Below, piece by piece: positions 10,506 to 22,904 of a stretch of DNA of 64,000 nucleotides. Numbering within the stretch: the first letter of the stretch is position 1; each line of letters opens with the position of its first letter. The DNA comes from Macrosoma leucophasiata (lineage: Eukaryota > Arthropoda > Insecta > Lepidoptera > Hedylidae), in NCBI GenBank assembly GCA_036365455.1, contig JAWQUS010000027.1, positions 13,690,501-13,754,500 on the forward strand, in the 5' to 3' direction. The notes under the pieces were generated by a model, which saw nothing but the letters and a program-made list of their open reading frames with translations, did no database searches and had not been told where the DNA came from. A program made the translations under genes and the position numbers.

Positions 10506-12139
10506 ATTCATACAACACTACATTAAAAATGCTACCGCTTTAGTCAAAATTATTGATGACATTCGGCCACCAATCTATCAACTTCTTAAATTTGTGATCC
10601 TGTACGTAAGGTTGCCGGAAAGAAACCAGTACATCAGTACAGTATGTTTTAAGTTGTAAATTTTTCAGTAAACTGACTATGTTTCGACATAAAATAAATA
10701 ATATCCGATTAGGTCACATAAAAAAATATATTTGTCCAACCAGAGAAACAAGTCACAGAACTTCAAAACAGATTTAACTGTAGGTATTACATATAGTGAT
10801 CACACGGTGAACAAATACACAAATTACATACACGTGTATTGTGTGTGGATACACACAATACGTAAATTAATCGAAGAAAATTCATTTTACAACCAATCAT
10901 TTAATTTTGATGATGATGCGCTTGTAACATTATCATACAGAATAACCGTTTCAAATTTTCGAAACGTTATTACAAAATAAATATCCGATTACGCATCAAA
11001 CCATAACCGAATAACTAAACTAATTATATCCGTTATGAATAGGCACGAACCGGTATTCGATACATAACGTCAATATCTGTAGCGATGGAAACAATAGGCA
11101 TATTGTTTACCTTATTCATTGCATCGTACCAAAATTAGCAAATTAGCAAAGCTATCGTCACGTAATTTAAAACTAATTAAGAAAGGAAAATGCTGGCACC
11201 AAATGCTTACTTTCTGAGAAAATGGACTTTGCAAATATTCGCTGGAGAATAAAGTGACTCGGAGCGTTTAACTTTTGTATTCAATTAAATAGAAAGCTCT
11301 AGAAATAAATGGTAAGGACAGTGGAATCGGTGTTATAAACTGTACCGATTTGAAGATGGTTATGCTCAGGTAGCTGTCAGATTATTACACCGGAACTCGT
11401 TACGGAGTAAACAAATGTAGAAAATTATGGGCATAAAATTGAAGATATCTAATTTAGATATTTTAAATAACTTTTTGTGAATCATTTGGATTTTGTCATG
11501 ATAATATAGCAAATAAGAATAGCAAGTAAATACTGCAGCCTGTAGATATTCCATAATTTAGAGAAATTGACAAGGCTTAAAATATTTTGCCAGGCTCCAA
11601 AAATCATAAGGACGCACGCTACTATTAAAAAAAAACAATACAGACGACCACCACCATTTAACGGTATATAGATAGGTGATGGGGTGGTTCCTCTTTCCTC
11701 GAGTCCCAATACTATAGCTCTATCAGTATTACCTACAAATAAATATTTTATTGAGTATTTTAATTTTATAAGTTAAGTTACTATAAATGTCAAGACCAGA
11801 AAAATATCAGGTTTTCAATCAAATAACTGTAGCAACTTGCCTACCTATTAACTGTTCACAGCGGAAAATTTCTTAGATCTCCATGAAAATATCAAGGACG
11901 CCAACATTTCTGTCTAAAGTCTCATTTCATTCACCCTGATTGCTTCTGAGTAATGAAATTTAACAAATGAGATGCTATTTAAACTGTAATTGAATTCGAA
12001 ATGTGTGGTGATTAACGTTTAATTGTAAATTCAGTATAATTTCGTGATATCAATAAATATATGGATATGTAATTATAAAAAATTAAAATGTACTTATAAA
12101 ACAAAGTTGCCGGTCGAGGTTCAAGTTTGTTTGAATTAA
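10506..12139. other. Unassigned AT-rich DNA
   Basis: An 82-codon open frame at 10732-10980 (plus) has no recognised domain and no upstream context. I do not call it a gene. Confidence 0.4.
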
Positions 12140-12480
12140 AAAAAATATCATCACCATCACAATTTCAGACGAAAGACGGCCACAGCTGGACAAAAGCCGC
12201 CCCCAAAGATGGGTCGCCCTCATTTGCGATTGTCCACGACCTTTACCAGGTCGTCGGTCATCTTGAGGGCCTCCTTCACTTCCGTCTTCCGGTACGCTGT
12301 CGCAACTTGAGAACTTTTCTGCCCCAACGGCCATTCTTCGAGCTATGTGCCCTCCTACCTACTGAACTCAAATAGTTCCCTATTCAGTGGGCTATGGTGC
12401 TCTTGCGGATCTCCTTATTTCTGAATTGATCTCACAGGGAAACGCCAACGTGGCCGCTCTATGAGCATGAGAATGCTCAA
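12140..12480 (-). pseudogene. RTE-type retrotransposon C-terminus and 3' tail, broken
   Basis: Read on the minus strand: RPRWRFPCEI near the 5' end, then GRKVLKLRQRTGRRK, a degraded PTTW stretch, and GAAFVQLWPSFV before a stop. The 3' end is GGCCGTCTTTCGTCTGAAA plus GATGGTGATGAT. This is the end of a very common lepidopteran RTE-like LINE whose intact version reads WRPRTGRR...RPPTRW...FVQQWTS. Frameshifts and stops are present, so it is a dead 5'-truncated copy. Confidence 0.7.
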
Positions 12481-12590
12481 GATCGCGCAGAGGGCAATAG
12501 AGAAAGCTGTAGAAGTCCTAATATAGATATAAATACATACAAACCATAAACTAAAAAATAACCTAATATGTTACAGTCAAACATGTGGAC

Positions 12591-12945
12591 GAATATCAGT
12601 GTGTGGAAAGTTTCCAATTTCGAGGTCGTTACGTGACATGAAAATATATTTCGTATAAGGTAACCTTCGAAGATACGCTACGTATAAAAACCTACCAAAT
12701 TCAAGTCGGACTCGCGTGGACGGACAGGTTCCTTTCAATTGAAGGAATTTCCTGTGTTACGCTACATGCCATAAACTTCTTATAGGTTTTACACTTTTTT
12801 TTCAAAATCTTAACAATATTACACAAATGCCTTTATTGAATACAACCTTCTTTGAAGTTGGTCTATAAAATATGATGGATCAATGTGTGGAAAAAGTTTC
12901 CATATTCAAGGTCATTACGTGACAAGTCAAAATATATCTCGCATC
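12591..12945. repeat. Pair of ~65-bp direct repeats, 286 bp apart
   Basis: 12591-12655 (GTGTGGAAAGTTTCCAAT...GTCGTTACGTGAC) is similar to 12877-12943 (GTGTGGAAAAAGTTTCCATA...GTCATTACGTGAC). They could be the ends of a degenerate element or a local duplication. Confidence 0.5.
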
Positions 12946-13139
12946 GCGAGGGTGGATGGCGGCTGATCGCTTATTTGAACGCTGTTAAATTTATATACAG
13001 GCGGCACGCGTCACTCGCTCACTCGGGTGCAACACTGGCAACTAATAATCGCAAGTACGTAGGTAATATATTAATATACGTAGAGGAAGGGACGGACTGG
13101 GGAATTAAATATTTTAAATAATTTATGATAAATCATTTT

Positions 13140-13345
13140 CACTGGTAGTAGAGCTCCAGTGACGGAGCTCGCTCATGGTAATGTACGGCCCTGTAATTTC
13201 CGACACAGAGGCAAAACACCTCAAGCCTCAGGACTGGTAACGCATCTGCATTTTGACTTTGATCTTTGAGTGGGTTGTCTATAGGCTGCAGTCATCACTT
13301 AACATCAGTGTGAACTGCATGCTTGTTTGCCATCATCAAAACATA
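13140..13345 (+). repeat. Dispersed repeat A, copy 6
   Basis: TGGTAGTAGAGCTCCAGTGA begins the copy. An internal deletion joins it to GGTAATGTACGGCCCTG, and it ends GCATGCTTGTTTGCCA. Confidence 0.7.
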
Positions 13346-13352
13346 AACATAC

Positions 13353-13530
13353 TGCCTCAATTATCTAGTGGTAGCAGGCTATTTTCGAAACACAAGGGTT
13401 AAATGCCCGAGTCAGGAATTAAGTGTCATCGTATTTCCATCGTTATAATCCGCTTCGATATGTCAATAGGCTCGCTAACTACATGAGACTAAACGTAACT
13501 GACGAATCGTGGATGTTAAAAGCGTGTACT
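13353..13530 (+). mobile_element. tRNA-derived SINE family S2, head and body
   Basis: The head has ACTGCCTCAATTATCTAGTG and a degenerate box B. The body has CTAACTACATGAGACTAAAC and GAATCGTGGATGT, similar to the body at 31980-32040. Confidence 0.5.
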
Positions 13531-14529
13531 TAAAAATATACCTACTTGAAGTTACGTAACGTTAATCTTTTTAATCTGCCTAAAATATAGCTCTAACGGG
13601 AGAACCAAAATGAGGGGAAATATACTCAATATAAAAACAATCAATAGTAAAGAGGAAAAGAGTCATAGGCGAGTGAAAAAACAGCAAAACACTAGGAACA
13701 GTTACAGTCTTTTTAATCCACAAAAATAAAAATGTAGGTATCACATAATGTGTCATTAAGCGCAAAGCTCCAGAACGGCTGGATCTATTTCGGTAAATAT
13801 TTTGTTGTGTTTGTGTCAGGAACTGGTTCATAAAAAAAAAAAAGAAAGTCGCTCAGAAAATTTGCAGAATAAGAAACCTACGACCTATATCTTTATTTTT
13901 ATACGTGATCTTGGCGCCTTTGTCGTTATTCACTATTCTAATGTAACCCGGCGTTTGACCAATCACGCCAACAGTCAGTCCTTTGACAATTGGCGCGAAA
14001 AAAGATTTATCCAAATAATTATACTAATTTATTAGGAATATAATATTCCGACAATACCAGTGATATTACTTATGGCTCAAGAACGACCTTATATTAGTAC
14101 CTATATTGCACCCTTGCCAAGCGCATGGATCGCTGGTTAATAATATAAATGTCTGCCTGAATACATCCCACGCAGTGGGGACATCTGACTTGTGAGCCTG
14201 CACTACTAAGTCAAGCGCGATTGCTACAAGCTACGTATATTATTATTTGCAACACAGGGTAACTTGTAGCGATTCTTTATGAACGGAATCGGCCATGTTG
14301 ACTGTTGCACCGTGACAATTAGTAGATTAAATGTCCTGAAACAGAAAAGTAGCTGTGCAATACTCTCGTATGGTATTTTTTATTTTACAAGTATAAAAGT
14401 TTATTCCTTTATTATAGTGTAGGAAGAACGAAACAACATAAAAATAATAATATGGTAATGCTTGTAGTATGGTGTGGAGACGTCTCCACAAAGTGGTCAG
14501 GTGAGTTAGGTATCATGTATTTCCATACT
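13531..14529. other. Unassigned DNA with a perfect 18-bp palindrome
   Basis: TGTGGAGACGTCTCCACA at 14473-14490 is perfectly self-complementary. Nothing coding was found. Confidence 0.4.
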
Positions 14530-15560
14530 TACTGTGGGATACGTAGCCGGCGACGTCGCCATGTTATCCCGGTGAGATAGAGCCCTACGGGGGAGAGCGG
14601 CAGGGGCGTTCGGCTATGGGTTCTGGGGGCCGCCAAAGGTCGAGATTTTTAGAGCATACGGAGGGAAATGTCTTTTTTTAATGTTATTTTAGACATCGGT
14701 GTAACTACCTAACTACCGCTGTATCAAGCCCTCGGACTGCGGGGGGGGCAATATGTGTACGCCCCTAATTTTACTTCAAGAAATTGTTTATGCTCGTGCG
14801 TCTGGGTCTCCATAGGCCAAATGCCGCCCCAGGGCTCTGATGACCTTAGTCCGCCATTGGGTACGGGAAGGATAATATTGCTCATAGGAATTCATATTTG
14901 ATAATAATAATAAGGTATGGCATTTGCAGAAATTTAGATAAAAGGCTGTTGTCTAAATTTCTGGAAGAGCCATACACTCGGGGGTGGAAGTGTCTAAAGG
15001 CATAATAGCGGGGAAGCCCGCTCCGAGCTCGAGATTACTCGCTCGTGATGGTGAAACCGGGGCCACACCTCTCGACACCCCCAGCCTCTCTCAATAGTGT
15101 TGCCCCCCGTCGACCATCGGGTTGGCTGTTTGGGGGGCCCACCAACGAGAGGCGAGTCACCACCTACCTAAAATAGGATTCGATAATGTGAGATGCTGAA
15201 TATAGGCAGGTGCCGGATCTCACTCCATAGGCCCAGCCAGCTAGTCCCCCCAGTTCACCCACATAGCCCAAAGTTTGGCAAGTCATTTTTCATTACAATA
15301 GTCCCATTATATTCTGCGGGGTCTGTCTGTGTCTGTATTAACTATTGTTGCAGCCAGAGAGAGGTCCCGCCGAATATAACCCATTACAAAGTAGATCAAA
15401 ATTCTCGAAAGGGCCTCTACGTATTGGACCCCCCATGTCCCCGCGCAAGCCTGACAAAGGTCCGGGGTTCAAATTGGACCCCGTACTGACGAGAGACATA
15501 ATAATAATACTCTTTATTGTACACTCAACAGAATCACAAAACAGAAACACAAAAATGATA
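14530..15560. mobile_element. GC-richer block, probably retroelement-derived
   Basis: This block is clearly more GC-rich than its surroundings and contains TAATAATAATA runs at about 14900 and 15500, the second followed by CTCTTTATTGTACACTC. This is how many lepidopteran non-LTR tails look when read on the minus strand. A long imperfect hairpin lies at 14915-14975. Overlapping open frames on both strands at 15193-15587 have no recognised domain. Confidence 0.4.
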
Positions 15561-15631
15561 TTAATGGCATATATAGGATTTTCATGATGGGAAATCGTTT
15601 GTCATTTTGATTCTTCTTTTTATATCACGAA

Positions 15632-15995
15632 TTAGCAAACAAGCATACAGTTTTCATTGATAGTAAGTAATGCTGAAGCGTGGAAAGACCAACTATAAAA
15701 TATTAAAACGTTTTTAAAAAGGATTTTATTAGTTGACTGTACTTAGTTACCTCACAATGTTATGGTCGGGCGAGTTGACGACAGAAATATTATTTAAATT
15801 CAAAAGGTGCCAAGTCGCCCGATCGTGCGAGATTTTGACGAGTAACTCATATCTACATGAAACCAGAGACTTGAACATCATTACCTGTCTGTACCACGAT
15901 ATTGCTGAAGATTACCATTTAGTGCCAAGTAGATTAGATATTGCAGTGGTGCCTACCCTAGCGAGTTCCCACACTGGAGCTCTACCAACCATAAA
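15632..15995 (-). repeat. Dispersed repeat A, copy 7, two separated ends
   Basis: On the minus strand the 5' end (GAGCTCCAGTGTGGGAACTC to AAATGGTAATC) is at 15905-15995, and the 3' end (ACTGTATGCTTGTTTGCT) is at 15632-15660. The DNA between them is too diverged or replaced to align. Confidence 0.4.
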
Positions 15996-16069
15996 AAAAC
16001 TGTAACCAAAAACTTAAGCAGCAGACAAAGGTACATAATGTAATACATAAATTTCATCCCCGATTCAAA

Positions 16070-16300
16070 TTCAAATTCAAAAATTTATTTAATCACTTGG
16101 ATATAATAGAATTTGTTTGTGATAGGTCAAATTACAAATATAAAATTAAAGCGAATAACAACTGATACGTTGATTAATATGTCAAAGTAAACAAAAATAA
16201 AATAAATAATGGTCCAAAAATACTTAATAATAAAAATAGGCATCAACAGAATGTTCCATACTCTCTTTTACAAACGGCAAGATAAGACTAAACAAAAAAA
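16070..16300 (+). repeat. Dispersed repeat F, copy 1
   Basis: ATTCAAATTCAAAAATTTAT through AGAATGTTCCATACTCTC is repeated in inverted orientation at 28060-28285. The (ATTCAA)n start is common in lepidopteran non-LTR 3' ends. Confidence 0.6.
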
Positions 16301-16762
16301 TATGGGACATTCTTGGTCGTTCACTGGCAGAGTTCAAAAGCCCACATTACTGAGAAAAAACCTGCCAAAACAAAACTCAGTAGGGTGTTTTCGAAATATA
16401 TCGATTCGCCAGTTGCCAGAAAGCTATTATTTTTTCGGATCTCATGTGCCTAATAGGGTAGTGAGACCATTGACATTACCAGACTCTGGTCAGTTATAGC
16501 ACGTAATATTTTTTTTAATAAATTGCAGTAGATTTTCTGCTACAATTGTTTGTATTTTCCCTGCAGTAAAAATATAATATGCAAACGAACAGTAAGTCAC
16601 AGTTAAATTCACACATGTCATGATGAATAAAAAATGAAATATAGCATTTACTAAATGTTATTAATCATTTGAGAAAAATTAATTAAAAAAAATTATAAGC
16701 TGAAAATCTTAACATTATAAGAAACTTAACAGTTTTACATATCATTGCTATGGAATTAGAAT

Positions 16763-17030
16763 ATCGTCGTCATCATTTCAGCTGAAAGACGTCCACTTCT
16801 GGACTCCCCATAAGGGGGATATGCCATAATCGATACGTTTAGTGTGCGGACTGGCAATGGCGGTTAGTTTATCGCGGTACCCTCCTGCCAACCCCGAGTT
16901 ATTGTATTTACTACCATTGTATTGGATTTTTTTAACTGCCACTGTTCGCTGCACTGATTGCACTAGTGGAAGAATTCTCCTCCAAGTGAGAGGTGGGGTT
17001 GTCCCCGTCCCTATGCCTTTCAGTTAAAAT
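16763..17030 (-). mobile_element. RTE-mobilised SINE-like repeat (family C2), copy 1
   Basis: The minus-strand 3' end is GACGTCTTTCAGCTGAAATG plus (ATG)n. The body contains CCGCGATAAAC and TCGATTATGGCATAT, shared with 31575-31910 and 60075-60310. No tRNA head is visible. The 3' tip is the same as in the RTE-like LINE, which suggests that it used that enzyme. Confidence 0.55.
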
Positions 17031-17504
17031 AAAGAGTCAGACACAATTTAGTAAAAATATTATTTTGTTAGGTTCGGCAATCGGAAACCTGATTTTGCTC
17101 TTTCATACATATAACAGTCGAATTAAAAAGAAATAATATCTACTTCATAAAGCCTTTATTAAATCGTTCATAAGTAAATAGGTTTTATTTTGTTCGTTGA
17201 ATGACTTAAAAGTTCACAACATTGAGCTTTTTATATTTGTGTAGATTGCATCGTAAATTGAGTTTTAAACCTTCGGTCATATTTTTAATCCTCATATTTT
17301 ATGCATCACGATACCGCGATGATTGCTGAAAGTAATAAATACATTTATCGAATAAATATATCGCTTAAATTTTTTATTGTATATAAATCCTAGATGCTGT
17401 CAGAAAAATAATGTCAGTCAGAAAACTTGTTGACCGAAATTAAAATACTAACATTGATCTGCAAATAAACTTTGCATGCATATTAGCTGTTATTTTTAAC
17501 TGAC

Positions 17505-17560
17505 TTCAAAAAGGTAGATGTTCTCTGTATAATGACTGTATGTATGTTTTTTTCAACCGA
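17505..17560 (+). repeat. Dispersed repeat H fragment
   Basis: TAACTGACTTCAAAAAGGTA is the start of a common lepidopteran repeat. Relatives are at 40670-40740 (plus) and 56090-56170 (minus). Confidence 0.4.
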
Positions 17561-18071
17561 AGAAAAACAAAAGAGGAGGATGGGATTGGACGTGTACTTA
17601 CCTATATTTTAGTGTAGGTATGACCGCGTACGCATACCTACGTTTTTACTATGTGGTCTTATTTTTATGATTCTTTTTTTAAATTATAGTGTATACTTAC
17701 CTCCAACTCTACAAATTGGTTTCATTTTAATTTTTATAAAAAAAATTGCAGAATGACCCACCATTTTTTTCCCACCACAAAAAAAGAAAAATAACAGAAA
17801 AGGTTTAAATCTGTTTTCTGTTATTATTCAATTTTTTTTCAGTCTGTATTTTCTTTTTTGAGATAATAGTGTTAAAGATTTTAGAATCGCTTATATCATA
17901 AGGTGTTTACAACTTAATCCGATCTGTAGTATTTAATTAAAAAGTGGTATTCAAAAACCATTAAATCGGATTTAAAAGTGGTTAAAACTATGATTAAGCT
18001 CAAAATTAGAAAAAAGACTAGAAATGGAGCGACTGGATATCGCTTGATGGAAGTACAAAACTTAAACTTAA

Positions 18072-18103
18072 CTAGCCGTTTCGCCTCGACTTCGCACGGC
18101 TAG
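18072..18103. mobile_element. Helitron-like terminal palindrome
   Basis: CTAGCCG at 18072-18078 pairs with CGGCTAG at 18097-18103. The CTAG ends resemble Helitron-like 3' termini, but no full element can be delimited. Confidence 0.3.
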
Positions 18104-18960
18104 TCAATTCAATATTTAATAAACAAACCTCATGAAATATATTCTCTTCTATGAAGTTCGTTTTAATTATGACTTGTAACTTATGTGTCAGACTGACTTA
18201 ATTTTACTTTGTCTTAAACTATAAATTACTATCAATTATTAGTAAATAACAAGTTTGCAGATAATTTTAGAGAGCAGAGAGTTCAGACTAATTTGAAATT
18301 AAAAATATTTATTTTACCAACAATTAATTTGTCTCGTCAAGACTGAATTCAAATTGTTATCTAATACCTACTTCGAGCACGACATGTAGTCTCCATATAA
18401 AGTATACAAAGCACAAAAACATAAAACCGCTAAACCACAGCATTTTACTTCACACTGTAAAACATAAAATATTTTATCCCAGACCGTGTACAATGTAGAA
18501 CCGTATAAACGTAACGAAATTCAAACGACTTAAGTTTAAATAAGGTAAGTTACATAGCAACATAGTTTCGTTGCACGGCCAAAATTCATAGTTCGCAAAC
18601 AGGGATGGGTAAAACAGAAAAAAAAGGTAATGAACCACTTCACCTGCGCGTAAAACATCAAATTGTGAAACTGTGAATTCGCTAGGGCCACATCGTTCAC
18701 TTAAGCACATTACTGTGGGCTATGTCGGCGGAACTTTGGAGCCAGAGAGATAACAACGAAAACAATTGTGGTGTCCTGGGAGCCAACTTGTACGGACTAG
18801 CGCAATAGGTCAGTATAAAATATAGTGGTGTTTAAACAAGCAATTGATATTAATTTTTGTGATATTATTTTGCAATGAATTTTTAGCCTTTGAACATCAA
18901 AATTAGTGTTGTTCTTTAAATTATTAATATAAAAGGATCATTTTAGATTTTTATTGCTTA

Positions 18961-20515
18961 CTAGCTGTGCCTGCGACTTTGTTCGCCTGGAATAGTGACT
19001 ATGAGACTTTTGGATATAAATTTTGGGTAGCTAAAAAAATCTACTTTACAGTAATGCTTCTCTGTACACGATATTAGACGTATGGCCATCGGGGATAAAA
19101 GCACACAGGCTGCTAGGATTGCGAAAAATTGCTAATTATGTGTTTAAACGCTCAGTCGTGTAAGTACCTACGTACAAACGTCAATCCTACGCTGAACCGT
19201 TTTTTCTGAAAAGGCCATTTTAAACTTCAATGCATAATATTTTTTTATAGACAATTATTATAAAGTTTCAGTCAATTAGTGCTACTGACAGATAATGAAA
19301 GATGAAAGATAGATCTATACATAGTAAATATGCACTCCGTAAGAGCCGACAGAAGCGAAAAATTTAATACTAACGTTGTGCATTTATAACCGCTAATGCC
19401 ACCATCACCACCACTGTCACTACTACCACCTCCACCACCGCCACCACCATAAACGCCACAAACGCCATCAATGCCACCACCAACACCAACATCACCAAAC
19501 ATCTACGTCACCAATGTCACCAATGACACCAACGCCACCAAAACTACCACCACTACCACAACCAATGCCACCAACGCATCCAATACTTCCAACAATACCC
19601 CCAACGTCACCAATGCCTCCATCGAAACTAAAAACCACCACCTTCACCAACGCCACCAACACCACCACCAGAGTCACTAACAACACCTACGCCACCAACA
19701 ACACCAATGACACCAATGACACCAACGACACCAATGACACCAACGACACCAACGACACCAACGACACCAACGCCACCAACGCTACCACTACCGCCACCAC
19801 CACAACCACCACCACCACCACCACCACCACAACCACTACCAACACCACCCATGCCAGCAACGCCACTAATGCCACCAATACCATTACCACCATCATCGTA
19901 ATATACAACATAAGACCTAAAAATCTCTACGTCTACTTGTTACCGTTATTATTATCGAGCAAAAAATAAACGAAAAAAAAACACGTTTATTGTTGAATCC
20001 CTTAATATTTTCGTTTTCTTATTTCTAGTAATTAACTTTGTCTTTATATAGCGGTATCAGAAATACATAATTTGTGAAAATGTTAGCTTTCTAGCTATCA
20101 CTATTTATGAGATGCAGACTGGTGACAGACAGGCGGACGGACGGACAGACAGACAGGAGGCTTAGTAATTCGTAGGGTCCGTTTTTACCTTTTAGGTACG
20201 AAACCCCCTAAAAGATAGAACTAAGATACAGAATAGTTTAAAAATATTCGATAGGATTCTTTAAATTAACATAACTTTTTTATTTCTGAACCGATTCACA
20301 TGAAACAAACACTAAATGTTAAGTTAAACTTACCACAATATATTAGTGAAAACCGCAAATCTAATAAGCCGTTTCTGATATTAGCGTGCACAAACACACA
20401 GACAAACAGACATTTTTCTGGGATAAAAAGTACCCAGTGTTGTGCGCCAAAGGTTGAAATATAATCATACCAAGTTTCATTGTAATCGGACCAGTAGATT
20501 TTCTGTGATGCTTGA

Positions 20516-20546
<31 letters not shown>

Positions 20547-20667
20547 AAAAAATTTCTAATCACATATTTGGGTTCGGTATCGATCTAGTAACATCCCCTG
20601 GTATTTATTTTTTCAATATTTTTAATGTACAGAATTTACACTTCTACAATTTTATTATAAGTATAGA
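18961..20667 (-). mobile_element. Helitron-like element, 1.7 kb, complete ends
   Basis: On the minus strand it starts TCTATACTTATAATAAAA, preceded by A. It ends with a GCGA...TCGC hairpin followed by GGCACAGCTAG, then T. This matches Helitron end rules and an A|T target. The interior holds the ACC-type minisatellite (19391-19898), a (CAGA)n run at 20520-20546 and a segment related to the GTTCCGTACC repeat family. No Rep/helicase coding sequence is present, so it is non-autonomous. A truncated relative is at 26868-27950. Confidence 0.7.
19391..19898. repeat. ACC/hexanucleotide minisatellite (ACCAAYGMC-type)
   Basis: About 500 bp of ACCNNN-type units, with runs of ACCAACGAC/ACCAATGAC near 19700-19770 and pure ACC near 19800-19840. 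Six-frame translation gives Thr/Asn-, Pro/Thr- and Gly/Val-rich open frames on both strands, which are artefacts of the repeat. Confidence 0.9.
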
Positions 20668-21805
20668 TCACGAGATCGCTTAACTAATCCAATTCTTCAT
20701 GAATTTTCTTCCCTTTCATATCTGAACGCAGTAGTTACCTATATTTTGGGTATAACATCGCTCAAATTAAATGAAGTGTTTTGTTTTCCCCATTGTCGTA
20801 TTATAATTTAAAAGTTATATTTGAGATCAACTTAGACTAAAGGTTTCAGTAGGTATATTTCCACCTAAACACGAATGTACCTTACAATTACTTCATTTCA
20901 CTATATGAAAAAAAATATCACGTATTTCATTGCATAAATATGTTTAATTGCATGTACATAATATATGTTAAATGTGTGTTATAAAGCCTGTTTTCTATGG
21001 GTTGTTACACTACGTACACAAATATGAATAGATGGCTAAATAAATACATACACCCTTGGTTGGCCGTAACTAGAATCCATCCGTTGTATTTGAAGCCCAC
21101 TAAAACACATTGTACTAAATAATTGTTTCCATTAAACTGAAGTACAATACGTTATTCGTCTTTATATTGTATTTATACTTAGAAACATTAGGAAACATGA
21201 CGTATTTATCTAGTAGATACGTCAATTATAAAGTTACATAAAATTCCGATTTCAAAAATCACATAGTCGCAACACTAAAATGTGAAAAAAATGTTAGTGT
21301 AATCGGCGGCCTAACTTCTAAATATTCTCAAGGCATGACGTAAAATCCGTATTCTTCATTTTTAAGATTTTTAGAGTAAATTTCGATTAGTAACTTACAC
21401 GTAGGCAGATAATATTAATAACACTAACATAATATCTATCCAAAATTAGTTCAGTATTTTTTTTTACTTATTTCCATGTATCTCCTAATTTCTTACGGTT
21501 GAGGAGTGCTGTCGCAGACTCTCACAGCACTGCTGTGGCATAAATGTAGCTGTAATGTATGTAGTAGCTGAAATTATGATTTACAGATGTAAATTCGTAC
21601 ATAGATTAAGAAAACACAGTTAAAACTTTATTTAAAGTTTTGGTTGTATTATGTACCTATTGTATGTAATTTTTTGAAGGTTTTCTCTATTTCTGCATGA
21701 TGCCATCACATGCCTAATTGTAAGTAATTGGAAGTGTTCCAAGACATAAGAGTTTTCAAAATCGGTCTAGTTTTGACGGATTAATCGGTGAACATGCATA
21801 AAAAT
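20668..21805. other. Unassigned AT-rich DNA
   Basis: No gene was seen. Near 21760-21800 (GACGGATTAATCGGTGAACATG) there is similarity to repeat H, just upstream of the tRNA-like element. Confidence 0.4.
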
Positions 21806-22020
21806 CGCGGCCTACTGGGAATCTAGTCCAGCCGCTCTTCCAATTGAGCTACTGAAGTCCTAGGAACTACTGAAGTAGTAGGACTTCAGTAGCTCAATTG
21901 GAACTACTGAAGTAGTAGGACTTCAGTAGCTCAATTGGAAGAGCGGCTGGACTAGATTCCCAGTAGGCCGCGAGTTCAAGTCTCGCCTGAAGTCAAATTT
22001 TTCTTTCCATTTTTCTTTAA
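21806..22020 (+). mobile_element. tRNA-like fold-back element T1
   Basis: A perfect 55-bp inverted repeat (21806-21860 with 21918-21972) places two copies of the same tRNA-like 5' region head to head. The spacer holds a perfect 37-bp tandem duplication (21864-21900 and 21901-21937). The right copy continues into a full cloverleaf (21920-21994), then a T-run and CCATTTTTCTTTAAA, a terminus shared with elements at 47.1 and 57.4 kb. Confidence 0.75.
21920..21994 (+). tRNA. tRNA-like sequence (not a canonical tRNA gene)
   Basis: Seven acceptor pairs (ACTTCAG with CTGAAGT), D stem GCTC/GAGC, T stem GCGAG/CTCGC with loop TTCAAGT, and box A TAGCTCAATTGG are all present. The anticodon stem GCTGG/CCAGT closes a 9-nt loop (ACTAGATTC) instead of 7, so no anticodon can be read safely. 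A five-T run starts 4 bases after the end. Probably a repeat-borne pseudo-tRNA. Confidence 0.45.
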
Positions 22021-22904
22021 ATAAAATACATTTTGATTATGTTTGATAATTTTATATGAACAACTATGATTTCAGCTAATAAAATAAAAAAATGAAAAAC
22101 TAAAAACTAAGGAAATATCGTAAAGGAACTGCAGGACGTCACGCGTATTTACTAAAAAATAAAAATAACATAAAAGAAAAACCAAAGCCGGTAAGTATAT
22201 ATAAGAGTAATTTCTAAAATTATCCTTAATTTTGTTCAAATATTCGATAAACGCCGGGCGGTCACTTATCCCTGGGACATATTGTACATCGTATATACCT
22301 ATATAAAGGTATATGTATAATGAATAAATCGTACATCTAGAAAGTGTTCATATTATAAGACCTAATATGAGTACCTACGTATTGTAAGCTGTAATAAAAA
22401 ACTGAATACTACTCCCTTTCAAAGTAATGAAGCACCTATAAGTGCACGATATTACTCGTTATAAAACTCATATAGGCAAATTATAATTAATAAGACCAGA
22501 ATATCAAGTATTATATGATGAAATACCCAAAGTGTACGACTTAATTAAAAATATTATTATATTTTCACGAAATACCGACCCATCTTGAAGAACGTATACA
22601 ATCCATAGACTAAGAAAATAGTACAGAGTGTATCATGAATTAAAAATGGGTACATTTAATTGAATCTGTATTGTTTTAATAAATAAATGTATAATTGTAA
22701 CTGAAATTGTAAGTTTGATTATGTTAATAAATTGTCATACCTACATTAAAAATCTTATCTTACTTTACTCGTATACATGTAAATGGAAAAGCTGTAACTT
22801 TAACGAAATTACCTCGTATGGGTTAGGTTAAAATTAGGTGTTTTACAAATCAAACAATAATAATAACATTGACTTTAACAGTTAGTGCGGAATGCGTTGC
22901 ACCA
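22021..22904. other. Unassigned AT-rich DNA
   Basis: No gene was seen. At 22790-22915 the pair GTAACTTTAACGAAAT and GACTTTAACAGTTAG, followed by GCGTTGCACCA, is weakly like a decayed relative of the 4215 MITE. Confidence 0.35.

Noticed and set aside
16778..17027. Paired 61-codon frames on both strands
   Set aside because: Both lie inside the RTE-mobilised SINE-like repeat and are not conserved in its other copies.
19272..19969. Long Thr/Asn-, Pro- and Gly/Val-rich open frames on both strands
   Set aside because: They come from the ACC-type minisatellite, which lacks stops in most frames. There are no domains or gene context.
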